DNA of 64,000 bases from JAGGSN01 sp965603725 (GCA_965603725.1 CBFDEC010000011.1:13870-77869), one strand, 5' to 3'. Counted from the stretch's first letter, positions 41,931 through 51,509 are shown. Numbers and translations are program-made. The notes: generated by a model not told the origin, from the letters alone.

Positions 41931-43190
41931 ATGTACATGCCCGAGATGGAAAATATTATAAACATATTGACACTAACTCACAATTATCCGCGAACGCTGC
42001 AGGATCATTCTGGCAGATTCATATTGAATATATATAAACATCTTCCCGAAAGCTTTAAGGTAAAAATAATAGCTCCTCAAACAGTTTTCACTACTTTTGT
42101 TCCCGACCGGGATATTTATGAAGGTATTGAGGTTGTCAGGGTGAAATACTGGTTTAAAAATAGCCAGAATCTTTTCTATGGCGGTGTCATTAAGAAAATG
42201 TCAAACCCGGTGAATATCATAAAACTTATTTCCTTTTGTATTGCTGTTTATTTATCCAGTATCAGTGAAATAAAATCTGCTGTTAAGGCAGGCAGGAAGT
42301 ATAATATTATCCACGCGCATTGGTGGATTCCGAATGGATTGATAGCCTGGATGTTATCGCAGGTTTCAAAAACTCCTTATATAGTCACCAGCCACGGGAC
42401 CGATATATTTATTCTTAGAAAATATAAATCGCTCAGGTTCCTGGCGAAGAAGGTGTTGGAAAAAGCAAAACTTATAACTGTCGTTTCCAGTTCTATCGCC
42501 CAAGCTCTGGCTGATGTTTTCGGGGATGATTATATAAAACAGAACTTCAAAGTTGAAATCATTCCAATGCCTTATGAATCTAACAAGTTCGACCACACTA
42601 TTTCTGATAAGCAAGAGAACATCATTTTAAGTATTGGTCGATTTACCGAGAGAAAGGGTTATAGATACTTAATTGAAGGATTTGCAGAATTTTTAAAGTA
42701 TTGTTCATCTCATGATATCGATCCACCGGTTCTAAAGTTGTATGGTTTCGGACCGGAATTGGCAGCCTTGAAAAAACTGGCGAAATCGCTAAATGTTGAA
42801 TCATCGATTTTCTTTATGGGAGAAATAAAGGATCATACCGAGGTTCCTGATATTTTTAAAACTGCCCGAGCCTTTGTCATTTCCAGTATTACCGACAGAA
42901 ACAAGGAATCGGAGGGTTTGGGGATTGTTATCTTAGAGGCGATAGCATCGGGAATCCCCTTGATAGCCACTGAATCGGGCGGTATAACTGATCTGGTGAA
43001 ACATAAAATCAACGGTTATCTTGTACCCGAAAAAGACAGCCATGCCCTGGCAAAGGCTTTAGCCTTCTTTTTTGAAAACCCCGGGAAGGTAAACCAGTAT
43101 GCCAGCAGAGCGCTGGAAGATGTTTTACAATACTCTGATAAAAACATTAGCAAAAGATTTCAGCAATGTTTAACCCGGATAGCAAGTTGA
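41931..43190 (+). CDS. GT-B glycosyltransferase (group 4 type) inserted between nuoM and nuoN
   Basis: A 419-residue GT-B fold enzyme of the glycosyltransferase 4/1 superfamily: N-terminal domain with LTLTHNYPRTLQDHSGRFIL and the IIHAHWWIPNGLIAWMLSQ and YIVTSHGTDIFIL segments; C-terminal domain with ILSIGRFTERKGYRYLIEGF and the nucleotide-sugar EX7E-type SEGLGIVILEAIASGIPLIA, TESGGITDLV. The acceptor is unknown; lipopolysaccharide or exopolysaccharide is likely. No ribosome site is obvious before the ATG at 41931; ATGs six and fifteen bases in are alternatives. It sits in the same orientation between nuoM (51 bases after its stop) and nuoN (72 bases before its start), so it may be cotranscribed with complex I, an unusual place. 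Confidence 0.85.
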   Translation: MYMPEMENIINILTLTHNYPRTLQDHSGRFILNIYKHLPESFKVKIIAPQTVFTTFVPDRDIYEGIEVVRVKYWFKNSQNLFYGGVIKKMSNPVNIIKLISFCIAVYLSSISEIKSAVKAGRKYNIIHAHWWIPNGLIAWMLSQVSKTPYIVTSHGTDIFILRKYKSLRFLAKKVLEKAKLITVVSSSIAQALADVFGDDYIKQNFKVEIIPMPYESNKFDHTISDKQENIILSIGRFTERKGYRYLIEGFAEFLKYCSSHDIDPPVLKLYGFGPELAALKKLAKSLNVESSIFFMGEIKDHTEVPDIFKTARAFVISSITDRNKESEGLGIVILEAIASGIPLIATESGGITDLVKHKINGYLVPEKDSHALAKALAFFFENPGKVNQYASRALEDVLQYSDKNISKRFQQCLTRIAS

Positions 43191-43262
43191 GCAATCGATT
43201 GAGGAAGAATTAAATAAAGATCGGATTACTTAAAATTATACTGAATAAGGCAGGTAAATAAT

Positions 43263-44699
43263 ATGGATTTTGCAGATATGAATTTCAGATTAATTGTGCC
43301 TGAACTGTTTCTGTTTTTATGGTCGCTTTTTATTCTTTTTATAGATCTGGGCAATCGGGATAAAAATCCCCGCCGTACAGGTCTATTATCCTTACTCGGA
43401 CTTATAGCGGCGTTGTATTTTACCATGACCACCCCCAGCGGTACACTTTTTGGCAATACTTTTATTGCCGACTCATATGCGCAAGCTTTTAAAATGATTT
43501 TTATCCTCACTGCCGCCCTTACCATTTTAGGGTCGATAGATTATGCTGTTAGAAGGCTGAATCATCGTGGAGAATTCTTTTCACTGATTTTACTTTGCAC
43601 TACCGGAATGATGTTTTTATCCTCAGCCGGTGAACTGATTTCGATGTATGTGGCCCTGGAATTGTCGACCATAGCGCTGTACATACTTGCGGCTTACATG
43701 AAGAAAGACTTAAAATCAACTGAAGCCGGTTTGAAATATTTAATTATTGGCGCCGCCTCATCAGGGATCTTATTATATGGACTTTCCCTTATTTATGGTT
43801 TAACCGGTACAACGGTGATGAGTGAGATTGGCAAGCGGTTGTTTTTGGGTCCCGGAACCAACCTGGCAACATATTTTGCAATAGTGATGTTCGTAGCCGG
43901 GTTTGGCTTTAAACTGGCCGCAGCGCCGTTCCATATGTGGGCTCCCGATGTTTACGAGGGAGCGCCAACTCCTGTAACCGCTTTTTTATCAGTCGCTTCC
44001 AAAGCCGCCGGTCTGGTAGCTTTTGTAAGGCTGTTTTTCGAATCGCTGTTAATTGCCAAATCTGAATGGGTAATCATACTGGAGGTTGTGGCGATACTGG
44101 CAATGGTGATCGGCAACGTGGTAGCGTTATTGCAAAAAAATATCAAGCGAATGCTGGCTTACTCATCTATTGCCCAGGTGGGGTATGTCCTGGTAGCACT
44201 GTCGGCGGGAGCAAAACTATCGATTGTCTCCATGATGATCTTTTTGCTGGCATATCTTTTTGCCAATATCGGAGCTTTCATCGTTGTTATTGCCTTTTCT
44301 AATGTCACCGGCTCCGACAAGATTGAGGATTACGCCGGTTTGATGAAACGTTCGCCGGCGGCCGCTATTATTATGACTATATTTATGTTATCATTGGTGG
44401 GTATCCCGCCCACAGCCGGTTTCCTTGCCAAGTACTGGCTTTTTGCAGCGGCTGTTAAAGAAGGCTTATATGGAATTGTAATTGTAGCTGTTTTAACCTC
44501 GGTGATCTCGCTGTTTTATTATATGAACGTTGTCAGGCTAATGATTTTCCATTCACCAAAAGATGACTCATCGATCTCCCTGCCCGGCATGGTGAAAATC
44601 GGACTTGCAATCAGTGTGGTTATGGTTATAATAATTTGCATCTTCCCTAATGAGTTTTACAAATGGGGAGATTCTGCATCAACGATTTTCAGGTTTTAA
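43263..44699 (+). CDS. nuoN: NADH-quinone oxidoreductase subunit N
   Basis: A 478-residue antiporter-like subunit: YVALELSTIALYILAAYMKK, AAPFHMWAPDVYEGAPTPVT with AFLSVASKAAGLVAF, MLAYSSIAQVGYVLVALSAG, SLVGIPPTAGFLAKYWLFAA. Full length. It is the last gene of the complex I series in this window; no nuoE, nuoF or nuoG is found before or after. Confidence 0.95.
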   Translation: MDFADMNFRLIVPELFLFLWSLFILFIDLGNRDKNPRRTGLLSLLGLIAALYFTMTTPSGTLFGNTFIADSYAQAFKMIFILTAALTILGSIDYAVRRLNHRGEFFSLILLCTTGMMFLSSAGELISMYVALELSTIALYILAAYMKKDLKSTEAGLKYLIIGAASSGILLYGLSLIYGLTGTTVMSEIGKRLFLGPGTNLATYFAIVMFVAGFGFKLAAAPFHMWAPDVYEGAPTPVTAFLSVASKAAGLVAFVRLFFESLLIAKSEWVIILEVVAILAMVIGNVVALLQKNIKRMLAYSSIAQVGYVLVALSAGAKLSIVSMMIFLLAYLFANIGAFIVVIAFSNVTGSDKIEDYAGLMKRSPAAAIIMTIFMLSLVGIPPTAGFLAKYWLFAAAVKEGLYGIVIVAVLTSVISLFYYMNVVRLMIFHSPKDDSSISLPGMVKIGLAISVVMVIIICIFPNEFYKWGDSASTIFRF

Positions 44700-44946
44700 T
44701 AGTCTATGAATTTACAACCGTTTATTTGTCTAATTAAATAAAATCACTGGGGTGGAGCGAAACATTACCGAAGTATATATATAAAGAATGTCAATAGTGT
44801 CCGGCCTTTTTTAAAGAGCAGGATGAATGATTTGAAAATTATGAAATATTATCATCAATTAAACGACTTTGTTTTAAGGGATTAGAATTCTCACATTTTG
44901 TATGGTTGTTTTCAAAGATTATAGATTTTATTTTGAGATACGAAAG

Positions 44947-45069
44947 GTGTCATTCCCCGCCAAGGCGGGGAATCCATGATGATTGATGCTTTATCCGTTG
45001 TTTTTAAGTAATAGTGGTTGAACAGTATATACAACGTTATGGATTCCCTCTTTCGAGGGAATGACAATT
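44947..45069. repeat. Inverted pair of short hairpin elements (ATTCCC family)
   Basis: ATTCCCCGCC (44952-44961) and GGCGGGGAAT (44964-44973) form one hairpin; ATTCCCTC (45043-45050) and GAGGGAAT (45055-45062) form the other. The second unit is the reverse complement of the first over about 30 bases (outer GTCATTCCC and GGAATCCAT ends), so together they make a REP-type inverted pair about 70 bases apart. The gap 44700-45202 otherwise contains no gene I can support. Confidence 0.75.
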
Positions 45070-45202
45070 GTTAATTTATTATTTATAGAAAGGCCGGACA
45101 GTAGTGAAAGAATGTTTTAATTTAAGACGATTATTATTCAATGATGACAAACAGTATTTTAAATATTGACTCAAGCAGGATTCTTATTATTAATTTAACG
45201 CT

Positions 45203-45856
45203 ATGAGCTTTTTACACGATGCAAAAAAGGTTTTGCGGACGAGGTTTATTTCAGGCCTGCTGGTTGTCGTTCCTCTTGTCCTGACATTTGTACTTCTTCG
45301 GGCGCTGGTTGAATTCATAGATGGCTTGCTTTTGCCGCTTGTTGTAAAAGCTTTTGGTCACTCCTACGATTTTCCTTTTGTCGGCGTAATTGTTACGATT
45401 ATGCTGATTCTTCTTTCAGGCATATTGACTGCTAATGTAATTGGCGGACGGCTGGTCAGGTTCTGGGAACAAATGATTTTGAAAATCCCGATTGTCAGCT
45501 TTGTTTATAGCGCCGCCAGGCAACTCGTTCAGGCGCTGTCGATACCGCATAATAAAAGTTTTAAATCGGTTGTCATGGTAGAGTACCCCCGTAAAGGAAC
45601 CTATGTCCTGGGCTTTCTGGTAAATCGGACAAAATTAGTAAGTCCGGATAACGAGCAAAAGTTGCTGAGTGTATTCATACCTTCCACTCCCACCCCTATC
45701 TCCGGCATTGTGGCGCTTTTCCCCGAGGACGAAGTGATTTATCTTGATATGACAATCGAGGAAGGAATTAAGTTTTTTGTTTCAGGGAGCATTATTTCCC
45801 CGGAATATTTATACGCCAGGCGAGACACCCAGCAGGTCAGGGTCCTGGATAAGTAA
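45203..45856 (+). CDS. DUF502 family membrane protein
   Basis: A 217-residue protein with two transmembrane helices (residues about 12-40 and 55-80) followed by a cytoplasmic domain. FISGLLVVVPLVLTFVLLRA, IPIVSFVYSAARQLVQALS, and the later FIPSTPTPISGIVALFPEDE and FFVSGSIISPE are the DUF502 hallmarks. Function not known in bacteria. It is followed by the PTS-EIIA/CBS fusion after 31 bases, so cotranscription is likely. Confidence 0.9.
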   Translation: MSFLHDAKKVLRTRFISGLLVVVPLVLTFVLLRALVEFIDGLLLPLVVKAFGHSYDFPFVGVIVTIMLILLSGILTANVIGGRLVRFWEQMILKIPIVSFVYSAARQLVQALSIPHNKSFKSVVMVEYPRKGTYVLGFLVNRTKLVSPDNEQKLLSVFIPSTPTPISGIVALFPEDEVIYLDMTIEEGIKFFVSGSIISPEYLYARRDTQQVRVLDK

Positions 45857-45887
45857 AGAAGGAATCTAATAAAAACTGGAATTTCTG

Positions 45888-46793
45888 ATGAAATTAAGTA
45901 AAATATTCGATCCTGATCTTATCAAAACCGATATGACAGCCATCTCCAAGGAAGATGCCGTTGAACAGCTGGCTGACCTTTTTTGTAAAAAATATCTCAA
46001 CATAAGTAAAAATGATATACTAAAAGCAGTCATTGAAAGAGAAAAACTTGGCAATACCTGTATAGGCAGGGGGATTGCTTTTCCCCACGCCAGGACCGAC
46101 ATCGTCAACGGTCTTTTTATCATATTCGGGATAATTCCCGGGGGAATCCAGGCCGATACACCAGACCATAAACCACTGCATATTATTATCCTGCTGTTAA
46201 CTCCGAGAAACATTTCTAAAAATTATTTACAGATACTTTCAGGTCTGGCCTCATTTGTCAGACAACCTGAAACCTTACCGACAATCTTAACAGTTAAAGC
46301 GCCTGAGGAATTAATTGATATCATTGATAAAGCGGACATACGAATAAAAAAAGTTCTCACTGTTGGCGATGTTATGACGCTTGATCCAGCAACGGTTACT
46401 CCTGATAAAACACTGAAAGATGTCGCCAACATCTTCTTTAGAAACAAAGTCACGTGTTTACCGGTTGTTGATGAGAACAACAGGCTGGTGGGAGAAATAA
46501 CCGAAGCTGAATTATTAAAATATGCTCTGCCTAACTATAAAAGCTTTATTGCCAATGTTGCCAATATTCCGGAGATAGAATCGTTTGAAGAGCTTCTCCA
46601 TAAAGAGCATTCAGCGGTCGTTTCAAATTTTATGAATAAAAACCCAGTTATTGTAGATATAAAAGCCCCGGGAGTGGAATCCGCCGCTTTGATGCTGTTT
46701 AAGAAAGCCCAAATGGTATATGTTCTGGATAATGAAAAACTTACGGGCGTCATTACCAAAACAGATATAGTCTCGAAAATCATCAGGGGCTGA
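45888..46793 (+). CDS. PTS EIIA (nitrogen/fructose-type) domain fused to paired CBS domains
   Basis: A 301-residue fusion. Residues 1-150 are a PTS EIIA-2 domain; the phosphoacceptor His is in GRGIAFPHARTD (His67). Residues about 165-300 hold two CBS motifs (VLTVGDVMTLDPATVTPDKT and VSNFMNKNPVIVDIKAPGVE). No EIIB or EIIC is seen, so this is probably not a sugar transporter but a regulator that senses phosphorylation state and adenine nucleotides. The next gene, a cation exchanger-family membrane protein, starts one base after its stop, so the pair is translated together. Regulation of the exchanger is the natural inference. Confidence 0.85.
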   Translation: MKLSKIFDPDLIKTDMTAISKEDAVEQLADLFCKKYLNISKNDILKAVIEREKLGNTCIGRGIAFPHARTDIVNGLFIIFGIIPGGIQADTPDHKPLHIIILLLTPRNISKNYLQILSGLASFVRQPETLPTILTVKAPEELIDIIDKADIRIKKVLTVGDVMTLDPATVTPDKTLKDVANIFFRNKVTCLPVVDENNRLVGEITEAELLKYALPNYKSFIANVANIPEIESFEELLHKEHSAVVSNFMNKNPVIVDIKAPGVESAALMLFKKAQMVYVLDNEKLTGVITKTDIVSKIIRG

Positions 46794-46794
46794 T

Positions 46795-48006
46795 TTGCTG
46801 TCTGAAATTAAAGAGCTCACCGCCGAGGCTGCTAAGACTTCGGCCTGGAATGCTATCTGGACTTTTCCCTCGATTATCGGGGCTGCTTTGACAATCGCGT
46901 GGGGAGCAGAATCTGCGCAATTTCTTGTTTCGCAAGGCTTTGCTCTCACCATGCTGGCTTTAATCCAGACCCTGCCGGAGTTTGCAATCGAGGGCGTGAT
47001 TGCCTGGCGAGCCGGTCAGACGCCAACACAGGAAAATATCGGGCTGATCACCGCAAATTTTACCGGCGCCTTACGTCTTCTGATAGGGTTAGGCTGGCCG
47101 CTGATTTATTTCATCTCTGCTTTATCCAATCTAAATCTAAAAAGGCGAAGCAAAACTCTTGGTCCGATTGTTCTTGATAAAGAGCATTCCGTTGAATTAA
47201 TGGGCTTATTTGTGCCTACCCTGTATCTGTTCTATATTGTGCTGAAAGCTCGGCTTACTTTAATAGACAGCGCAATTTTAATCGCCATTTATTTAGTATA
47301 TATTTATATTTTACTTCGCCTGCCGCCTAAGGAATCTGAAAAAATAGAGGAAGCCGAGCCGATTCCACGATATATTCTTTCTCAGGCGCGGCTTATCAGG
47401 AACGTTATAATCTGGTCCTGCTTTCTGACCGGCGCGGCGGTAATTTATTTTGTTGCCCACCCGTTTTTGGAAAGTATGCTGGGACTCTCAATCGTGTTAG
47501 GCGTGCCGGCTTTCGTGTTTGTCCAGTGGGTTGCCCCATTTTTATCAGAGTTTCCCGAAAAAGTGTCGGCCTTTTACTGGGCCAGGACTGTTAAAAAATC
47601 ACCGATGGCGCTTATGAATATGGTCTGCTCAGGAATTGCCGAACTGACATTATTGGTTTCGCTGATACCGATTGTCTACTGCATTTCAAGAGGAGGCATC
47701 TACGGTATAGATTTTGATCAGGCGCATCAGATTGAGATATTATTGACCGCTTTACAATCGCTTCTGGGGTTTGTACTTTTGGCAAATATGCGGTTTCATT
47801 ACTATGAAGCTCTGGGGCTTTTTCTACTGTTTGCCGTCCAATTTGTCAGACCGACTATCAGGGAGGAGATACTTTTTGTGTATGCAGCCTGGATTGCAAT
47901 CGAAATAATACTGGCGATAACGGGTGTCCGCAAGTTTCATGCCTTCGGAGAATTCAGAAATACTGTAAAAAAGCATCTTCTGAAAACGAAACCAAAGGAA
48001 TCATAA
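46795..48006 (+). CDS. Na+/Ca2+ exchanger-superfamily membrane protein
   Basis: A 403-residue protein with ten to eleven predicted transmembrane helices. Two alpha-repeats can be seen: ALIQTLPEFAIEGVIAWRAG with the acidic residue in the membrane, and VQWVAPFLSEFPEKVSAFYW with ALMNMVCSGIAEL nearby. Canonical exchangers have GTSLPE and GxNxxD; here TLPEF and SEFPE remain, so transport of Ca2+ or another cation is plausible but the ion is not certain. TTG start at 46795 with AGGGGC upstream, one base after the EIIA-CBS stop. The tight coupling suggests that the EIIA/CBS protein controls it. Confidence 0.75.
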   Translation: MLSEIKELTAEAAKTSAWNAIWTFPSIIGAALTIAWGAESAQFLVSQGFALTMLALIQTLPEFAIEGVIAWRAGQTPTQENIGLITANFTGALRLLIGLGWPLIYFISALSNLNLKRRSKTLGPIVLDKEHSVELMGLFVPTLYLFYIVLKARLTLIDSAILIAIYLVYIYILLRLPPKESEKIEEAEPIPRYILSQARLIRNVIIWSCFLTGAAVIYFVAHPFLESMLGLSIVLGVPAFVFVQWVAPFLSEFPEKVSAFYWARTVKKSPMALMNMVCSGIAELTLLVSLIPIVYCISRGGIYGIDFDQAHQIEILLTALQSLLGFVLLANMRFHYYEALGLFLLFAVQFVRPTIREEILFVYAAWIAIEIILAITGVRKFHAFGEFRNTVKKHLLKTKPKES

Positions 48007-48095
48007 CCATGTACAATAACAAAAGGCTTGACTGTAGGAAGTGATAATAATTAATTTTCCTATTGATGTTTTAAATTTTCATACAGGGCAGCATT

Positions 48096-48920
48096 ATGAA
48101 TAATATGAAAACTGTTTTTTTGCTGGTATTATTAACTGTAGCGCTGGTTATTGTCGGCGAGCTTGTCGGCGGAACCCAGGGGATGATGTTTTTCTTCATT
48201 CTCGCTTTAATGTTCAACGTGGGCAGCTACTGGTTTTCCGATAAAATTGTGTTGCGGATGTATCGGGCAAGACCGGCTCCTGGTAACTCCAGATTGACAG
48301 AAACCGTTCGACTGGTTTCACAGATGGCCGGATTACCGATGCCAAAAGTTCTTATAATCGACAAGCCTCATGCTAATGCTTTTGCCACGGGTCGAAACCC
48401 GGATCATGCCGCCCTGGCGGCTACTACGGGGCTTTTAGACTTGCTGGACAATCAGGAACTTGAGGGCGTAGTCGCTCATGAACTGGCGCATATCGGCAAC
48501 AGGGATATTCTTATCGGAACGGTTGCCGCGGTAATAGCCGGTACAATAACTTTAGTATCACGATTAGCTTGGTTTACCAGCGGTGATGACGATAACAATC
48601 CGTACCTGGGGCTTCTGGTTATGATAACTGCCCCAATTGCGGCTGTGTTGATCCAGATGGCGATTTCACGGTCGAGGGAATTTGCCGCCGACCAGACCGG
48701 CGCCGGTTATGTACATAGCCCAAATGGGCTTGCATCGGCATTGCAGAAATTACACATATCATCACAAAAAATAAGGCTTAATGCCAATCCCGCCACCGCT
48801 CATATGTTTATTGTGAATCCTCTTTCTGCAAGAGGAATGGCTAAGCTTTTTTCGACTCACCCGCCGCTCGAGGAAAGGATAGCCCGGCTTAAAGCCATGA
48901 CTCGAGGCGCTGTTAGTTAA
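48096..48920 (+). CDS. htpX: HtpX-type membrane zinc metalloprotease
   Basis: A 274-residue M48B peptidase: two N-terminal transmembrane helices, then VVAHELAHIGNRDILIGTVA with the HExxH zinc motif near residue 128, two further helices, and the third zinc ligand in SREFAADQTGAGY. The terminal FSTHPPLEERIARLKAM is typical. It degrades misfolded membrane proteins. One base separates it from the next gene. Confidence 0.94.
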   Translation: MNNMKTVFLLVLLTVALVIVGELVGGTQGMMFFFILALMFNVGSYWFSDKIVLRMYRARPAPGNSRLTETVRLVSQMAGLPMPKVLIIDKPHANAFATGRNPDHAALAATTGLLDLLDNQELEGVVAHELAHIGNRDILIGTVAAVIAGTITLVSRLAWFTSGDDDNNPYLGLLVMITAPIAAVLIQMAISRSREFAADQTGAGYVHSPNGLASALQKLHISSQKIRLNANPATAHMFIVNPLSARGMAKLFSTHPPLEERIARLKAMTRGAVS

Positions 48921-48921
48921 T

Positions 48922-50238
48922 ATGGTATTGGTTTTAATCTTACAGCTTATTCTCATTATTATCCTGGTAATCCTTTCAGGTTTTTTTAGCGCTTCAGAGA
49001 TTGCAATTGTTGCAGTCAGGACAAGTCGTCTCAAAGAGTTGGTTGCCGAGGGCAATAAGAAGGCACGTCATGTTGTAAAGCTAAAATCGAATCCAGATGA
49101 TTTTTTTGCCGTTGTCCAAATAGGCATGACCGTTACACTCTCGGCCGCTTCGGCAATTGGCAGCGCTATGGCTATAGCCATAATAGGTCCGCTTATCCGC
49201 AGAGTTCCGATCGAATCTGTACAGGCCGCCGCTGAACCAATTTCTTTAACTATAGTAGTTATAATTATATCGTATTTGTTTTTAGTTTTAGCAGAATTGG
49301 TCCCCAAAGCGCTGGCAATAAGAAAAAGCGAATCGATTGCTCTATGGGCAGGTCCCCCAACCTGGTATTCATTAAAAGCATTTCTGTTCATTATCAAGAT
49401 ATTGACATCTTCAACAAATTTATGCTTAAGATTAATAGGATTTTCACCAAAAACTAAACCTGAAACTACAGTCAGCGAGGAAGAGGTCAAACTGATAATC
49501 AAAGAGGGCTATGAGAAAGGGATTTTCGACAGGGAAGAACATCAGTTGATTAAATCGGTATTTGAATTTACTGATACTACTGTAAAGAGAGCGATGACTC
49601 CCCGCACCGATATAATTGCCTTTGAGATTAACGATCCACCCGAAACGCTGCTTAAAGGCGCAACAGAAGAAAGGTTCAGCAGATTCCCGATCTACGAAGA
49701 CACTATCGACAATATCAAAGGCATAATCCATTCGAGAGATTTGTTATATGTATATACTCATAAAGAGCTTTTTGTATTAAACGATATAATTAAACCGGTT
49801 GATTATGTGCCCGATTCAAAAAAGGTGTCGGATCTTCTCAGGGAGATGCAGAAAGAAAAATTTCAGATAGCTGTTGTGCTCGATGAGTTTGGCGGCACTG
49901 ACGGAATTATTACTATGGAGGATGTGCTTGAGGAAATAGTGGGCGATATCCAGGATGAGTATGACAGGGAAACCTCAAAGATCAAGATGATCGATGAAAA
50001 TAAGGCCCGCGTAATATCCTCGATGCCGGTGGATGAGTTCGCCAATGAATTTGGAGTAAAAATCGAAGAAGGTGAATTCGAAACAGTAGGGGGAATGGTA
50101 ATCACAAAACTTGGCAGGATTCCCAGCAAAGATGAGGTTATAGAATTCAATGGGTTTAGCCTGAAGATATTTGAAAAAGATGGCCACAGAATCAAATCAT
50201 TGACAGCAATCAGAACAAAACCAGAAAAGCCGGATTAA
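48922..50238 (+). CDS. CNNM/CorC-type membrane protein (DUF21, CBS pair, CorC_HlyC)
   Basis: A 438-residue hemolysin-C/CNNM family protein. Residues 1-190 form the DUF21 membrane domain (LILVILSGFFSASEIAIVAV, TLSAASAIGSAMAIAIIG); residues about 210-330 hold paired CBS motifs (RAMTPRTDIIAFEINDPPET, RFPIYEDTIDNIKGIIHSRD, VLDEFGGTDGIITMEDVLEE); the CorC_HlyC transporter-associated domain follows (SSMPVDEFANEFGVKIEE, FETVGGMVITKLGRIPSKDE). Mg2+ or other divalent cation efflux is suggested for the family. Confidence 0.92.
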   Translation: MVLVLILQLILIIILVILSGFFSASEIAIVAVRTSRLKELVAEGNKKARHVVKLKSNPDDFFAVVQIGMTVTLSAASAIGSAMAIAIIGPLIRRVPIESVQAAAEPISLTIVVIIISYLFLVLAELVPKALAIRKSESIALWAGPPTWYSLKAFLFIIKILTSSTNLCLRLIGFSPKTKPETTVSEEEVKLIIKEGYEKGIFDREEHQLIKSVFEFTDTTVKRAMTPRTDIIAFEINDPPETLLKGATEERFSRFPIYEDTIDNIKGIIHSRDLLYVYTHKELFVLNDIIKPVDYVPDSKKVSDLLREMQKEKFQIAVVLDEFGGTDGIITMEDVLEEIVGDIQDEYDRETSKIKMIDENKARVISSMPVDEFANEFGVKIEEGEFETVGGMVITKLGRIPSKDEVIEFNGFSLKIFEKDGHRIKSLTAIRTKPEKPD

Positions 50239-50273
50239 GAGAATATCATATATTATTTAATGTAGAGTATTGG

Positions 50274-51509
50274 TTACATAAGTTGAGCCCCAGCCCGGCT
50301 TATTGAGCGCTCACCGTATTTTTCTCGAAGCAAATCCATGACCTGATCTACAGGCTTGAGTTTTTCATCAGGGTGAAACAGCAGGTCAGGCTGAATATCG
50401 ACAGCTCTTTTTTCAAGTTTTGAAATCGAGACGCCAATCAGCCTTATCGGTTTTTCGATAAATCGATTTTTCTCCAGAAGTAATTTCGCATTTTCAAAGA
50501 TTATTATATCGCCGTCGGTAGGCTTGTGAATTGTCCTGGCTCGAGTAATAAGTTTCAAATCGGAATATTTAACTTTCAATGTAATAGTTCGGCCTTTATA
50601 ACCCGCCTGTCTCAATCGACGGGACACTTTTTCGGAAAGATACAGAAGCATACCGCAGATACGGTTTGGATCGATGACGTCAATTTCAAATGTATGCTCA
50701 TGCCCCATTGATTTTTCCACGGGTTCAATATAGGCGGGATGAATTTCATCGCCGCCGATACCGTTGGCCATATCTCTTAATGAATCGCCGACAATTCCGA
50801 AATACTTTTTTAATCGGCGCTTCGGATACTTCGCCAAATCCTCGATTGTTCTGATACCTATCTTGTGAAAAGCAGCTTCCGATTTTGGTCCAACTCCCCA
50901 CAGGTTGCGAATCGGCTGCGGCCACAGGAATTCTATTTCGGTTCCGGGTTCTATTATTGTCAATCCATCGGGCTTGTTTACTCCGGAAGCCATCTTGGCC
51001 ACAAACCTGATTGCCGCAATTCCCACCGATGATGTCAGTTTTTGGCTTTCCCAGATTCTGCGTTTTACCTCTTTAGCGAGCTGTTCCGGGCCTCCGTATC
51101 TGGCCGCAGTGCTGGTGATATCCATAAACGCTTCATCAACAGAGAAAGGTTCAACCTGCAGCGAAAAATTGCTCAAGAGTTTCATTATCGCCATCGATAT
51201 ATGATTAATTTTTTTTGATGTTGTCTCGACAAATATTCCATCAGGGCATAGTCGCACAGCCCGCGCGGATGACATTGCTGAATGCACGCCATATTTTCTT
51301 GCCTCGTATGAACAGGTCGAAACAACGCCTCTCGTTTCCGGATCGCCTCCGATTATTACCGGCTTGCCCTTTAGGCGTGGATCATGCGCCTGTTCGACTG
51401 CCGCAAAAAAGGCATCCATGTCAAGGTGCATGATGATTCGCTGTTGTTTTCTTTTGCTCTTTTCGTTTCTGCCTCGGTCGTTAGCGCAGAATTTGCGTTT
51501 TGGGTTCAT
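50274..51509 (-). CDS. dinB: DNA polymerase IV
   Basis: A 411-residue Y-family polymerase: MHLDMDAFFAAVEQ with catalytic Asp residues, YEARKYGVHSAMSSARAVRL, PFSVDEAFMDITSTAAR with the second acidic pair, SVGIAAIRFVAKMASGVNKP, and a little-finger domain at the C-terminus. It carries out translesion synthesis. The first 26 residues are Lys/Arg-rich and precede the usual RIIMHLDMD; the ATG at 51431 (MHLDMD) is an alternative start, but the longer one lies only 9 bases after the upstream stop. Codirectional with DUF6504 and lexA. Confidence 0.93.
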   Translation of the reverse strand: MNPKRKFCANDRGRNEKSKRKQQRIIMHLDMDAFFAAVEQAHDPRLKGKPVIIGGDPETRGVVSTCSYEARKYGVHSAMSSARAVRLCPDGIFVETTSKKINHISMAIMKLLSNFSLQVEPFSVDEAFMDITSTAARYGGPEQLAKEVKRRIWESQKLTSSVGIAAIRFVAKMASGVNKPDGLTIIEPGTEIEFLWPQPIRNLWGVGPKSEAAFHKIGIRTIEDLAKYPKRRLKKYFGIVGDSLRDMANGIGGDEIHPAYIEPVEKSMGHEHTFEIDVIDPNRICGMLLYLSEKVSRRLRQAGYKGRTITLKVKYSDLKLITRARTIHKPTDGDIIIFENAKLLLEKNRFIEKPIRLIGVSISKLEKRAVDIQPDLLFHPDEKLKPVDQVMDLLREKYGERSISRAGAQLM

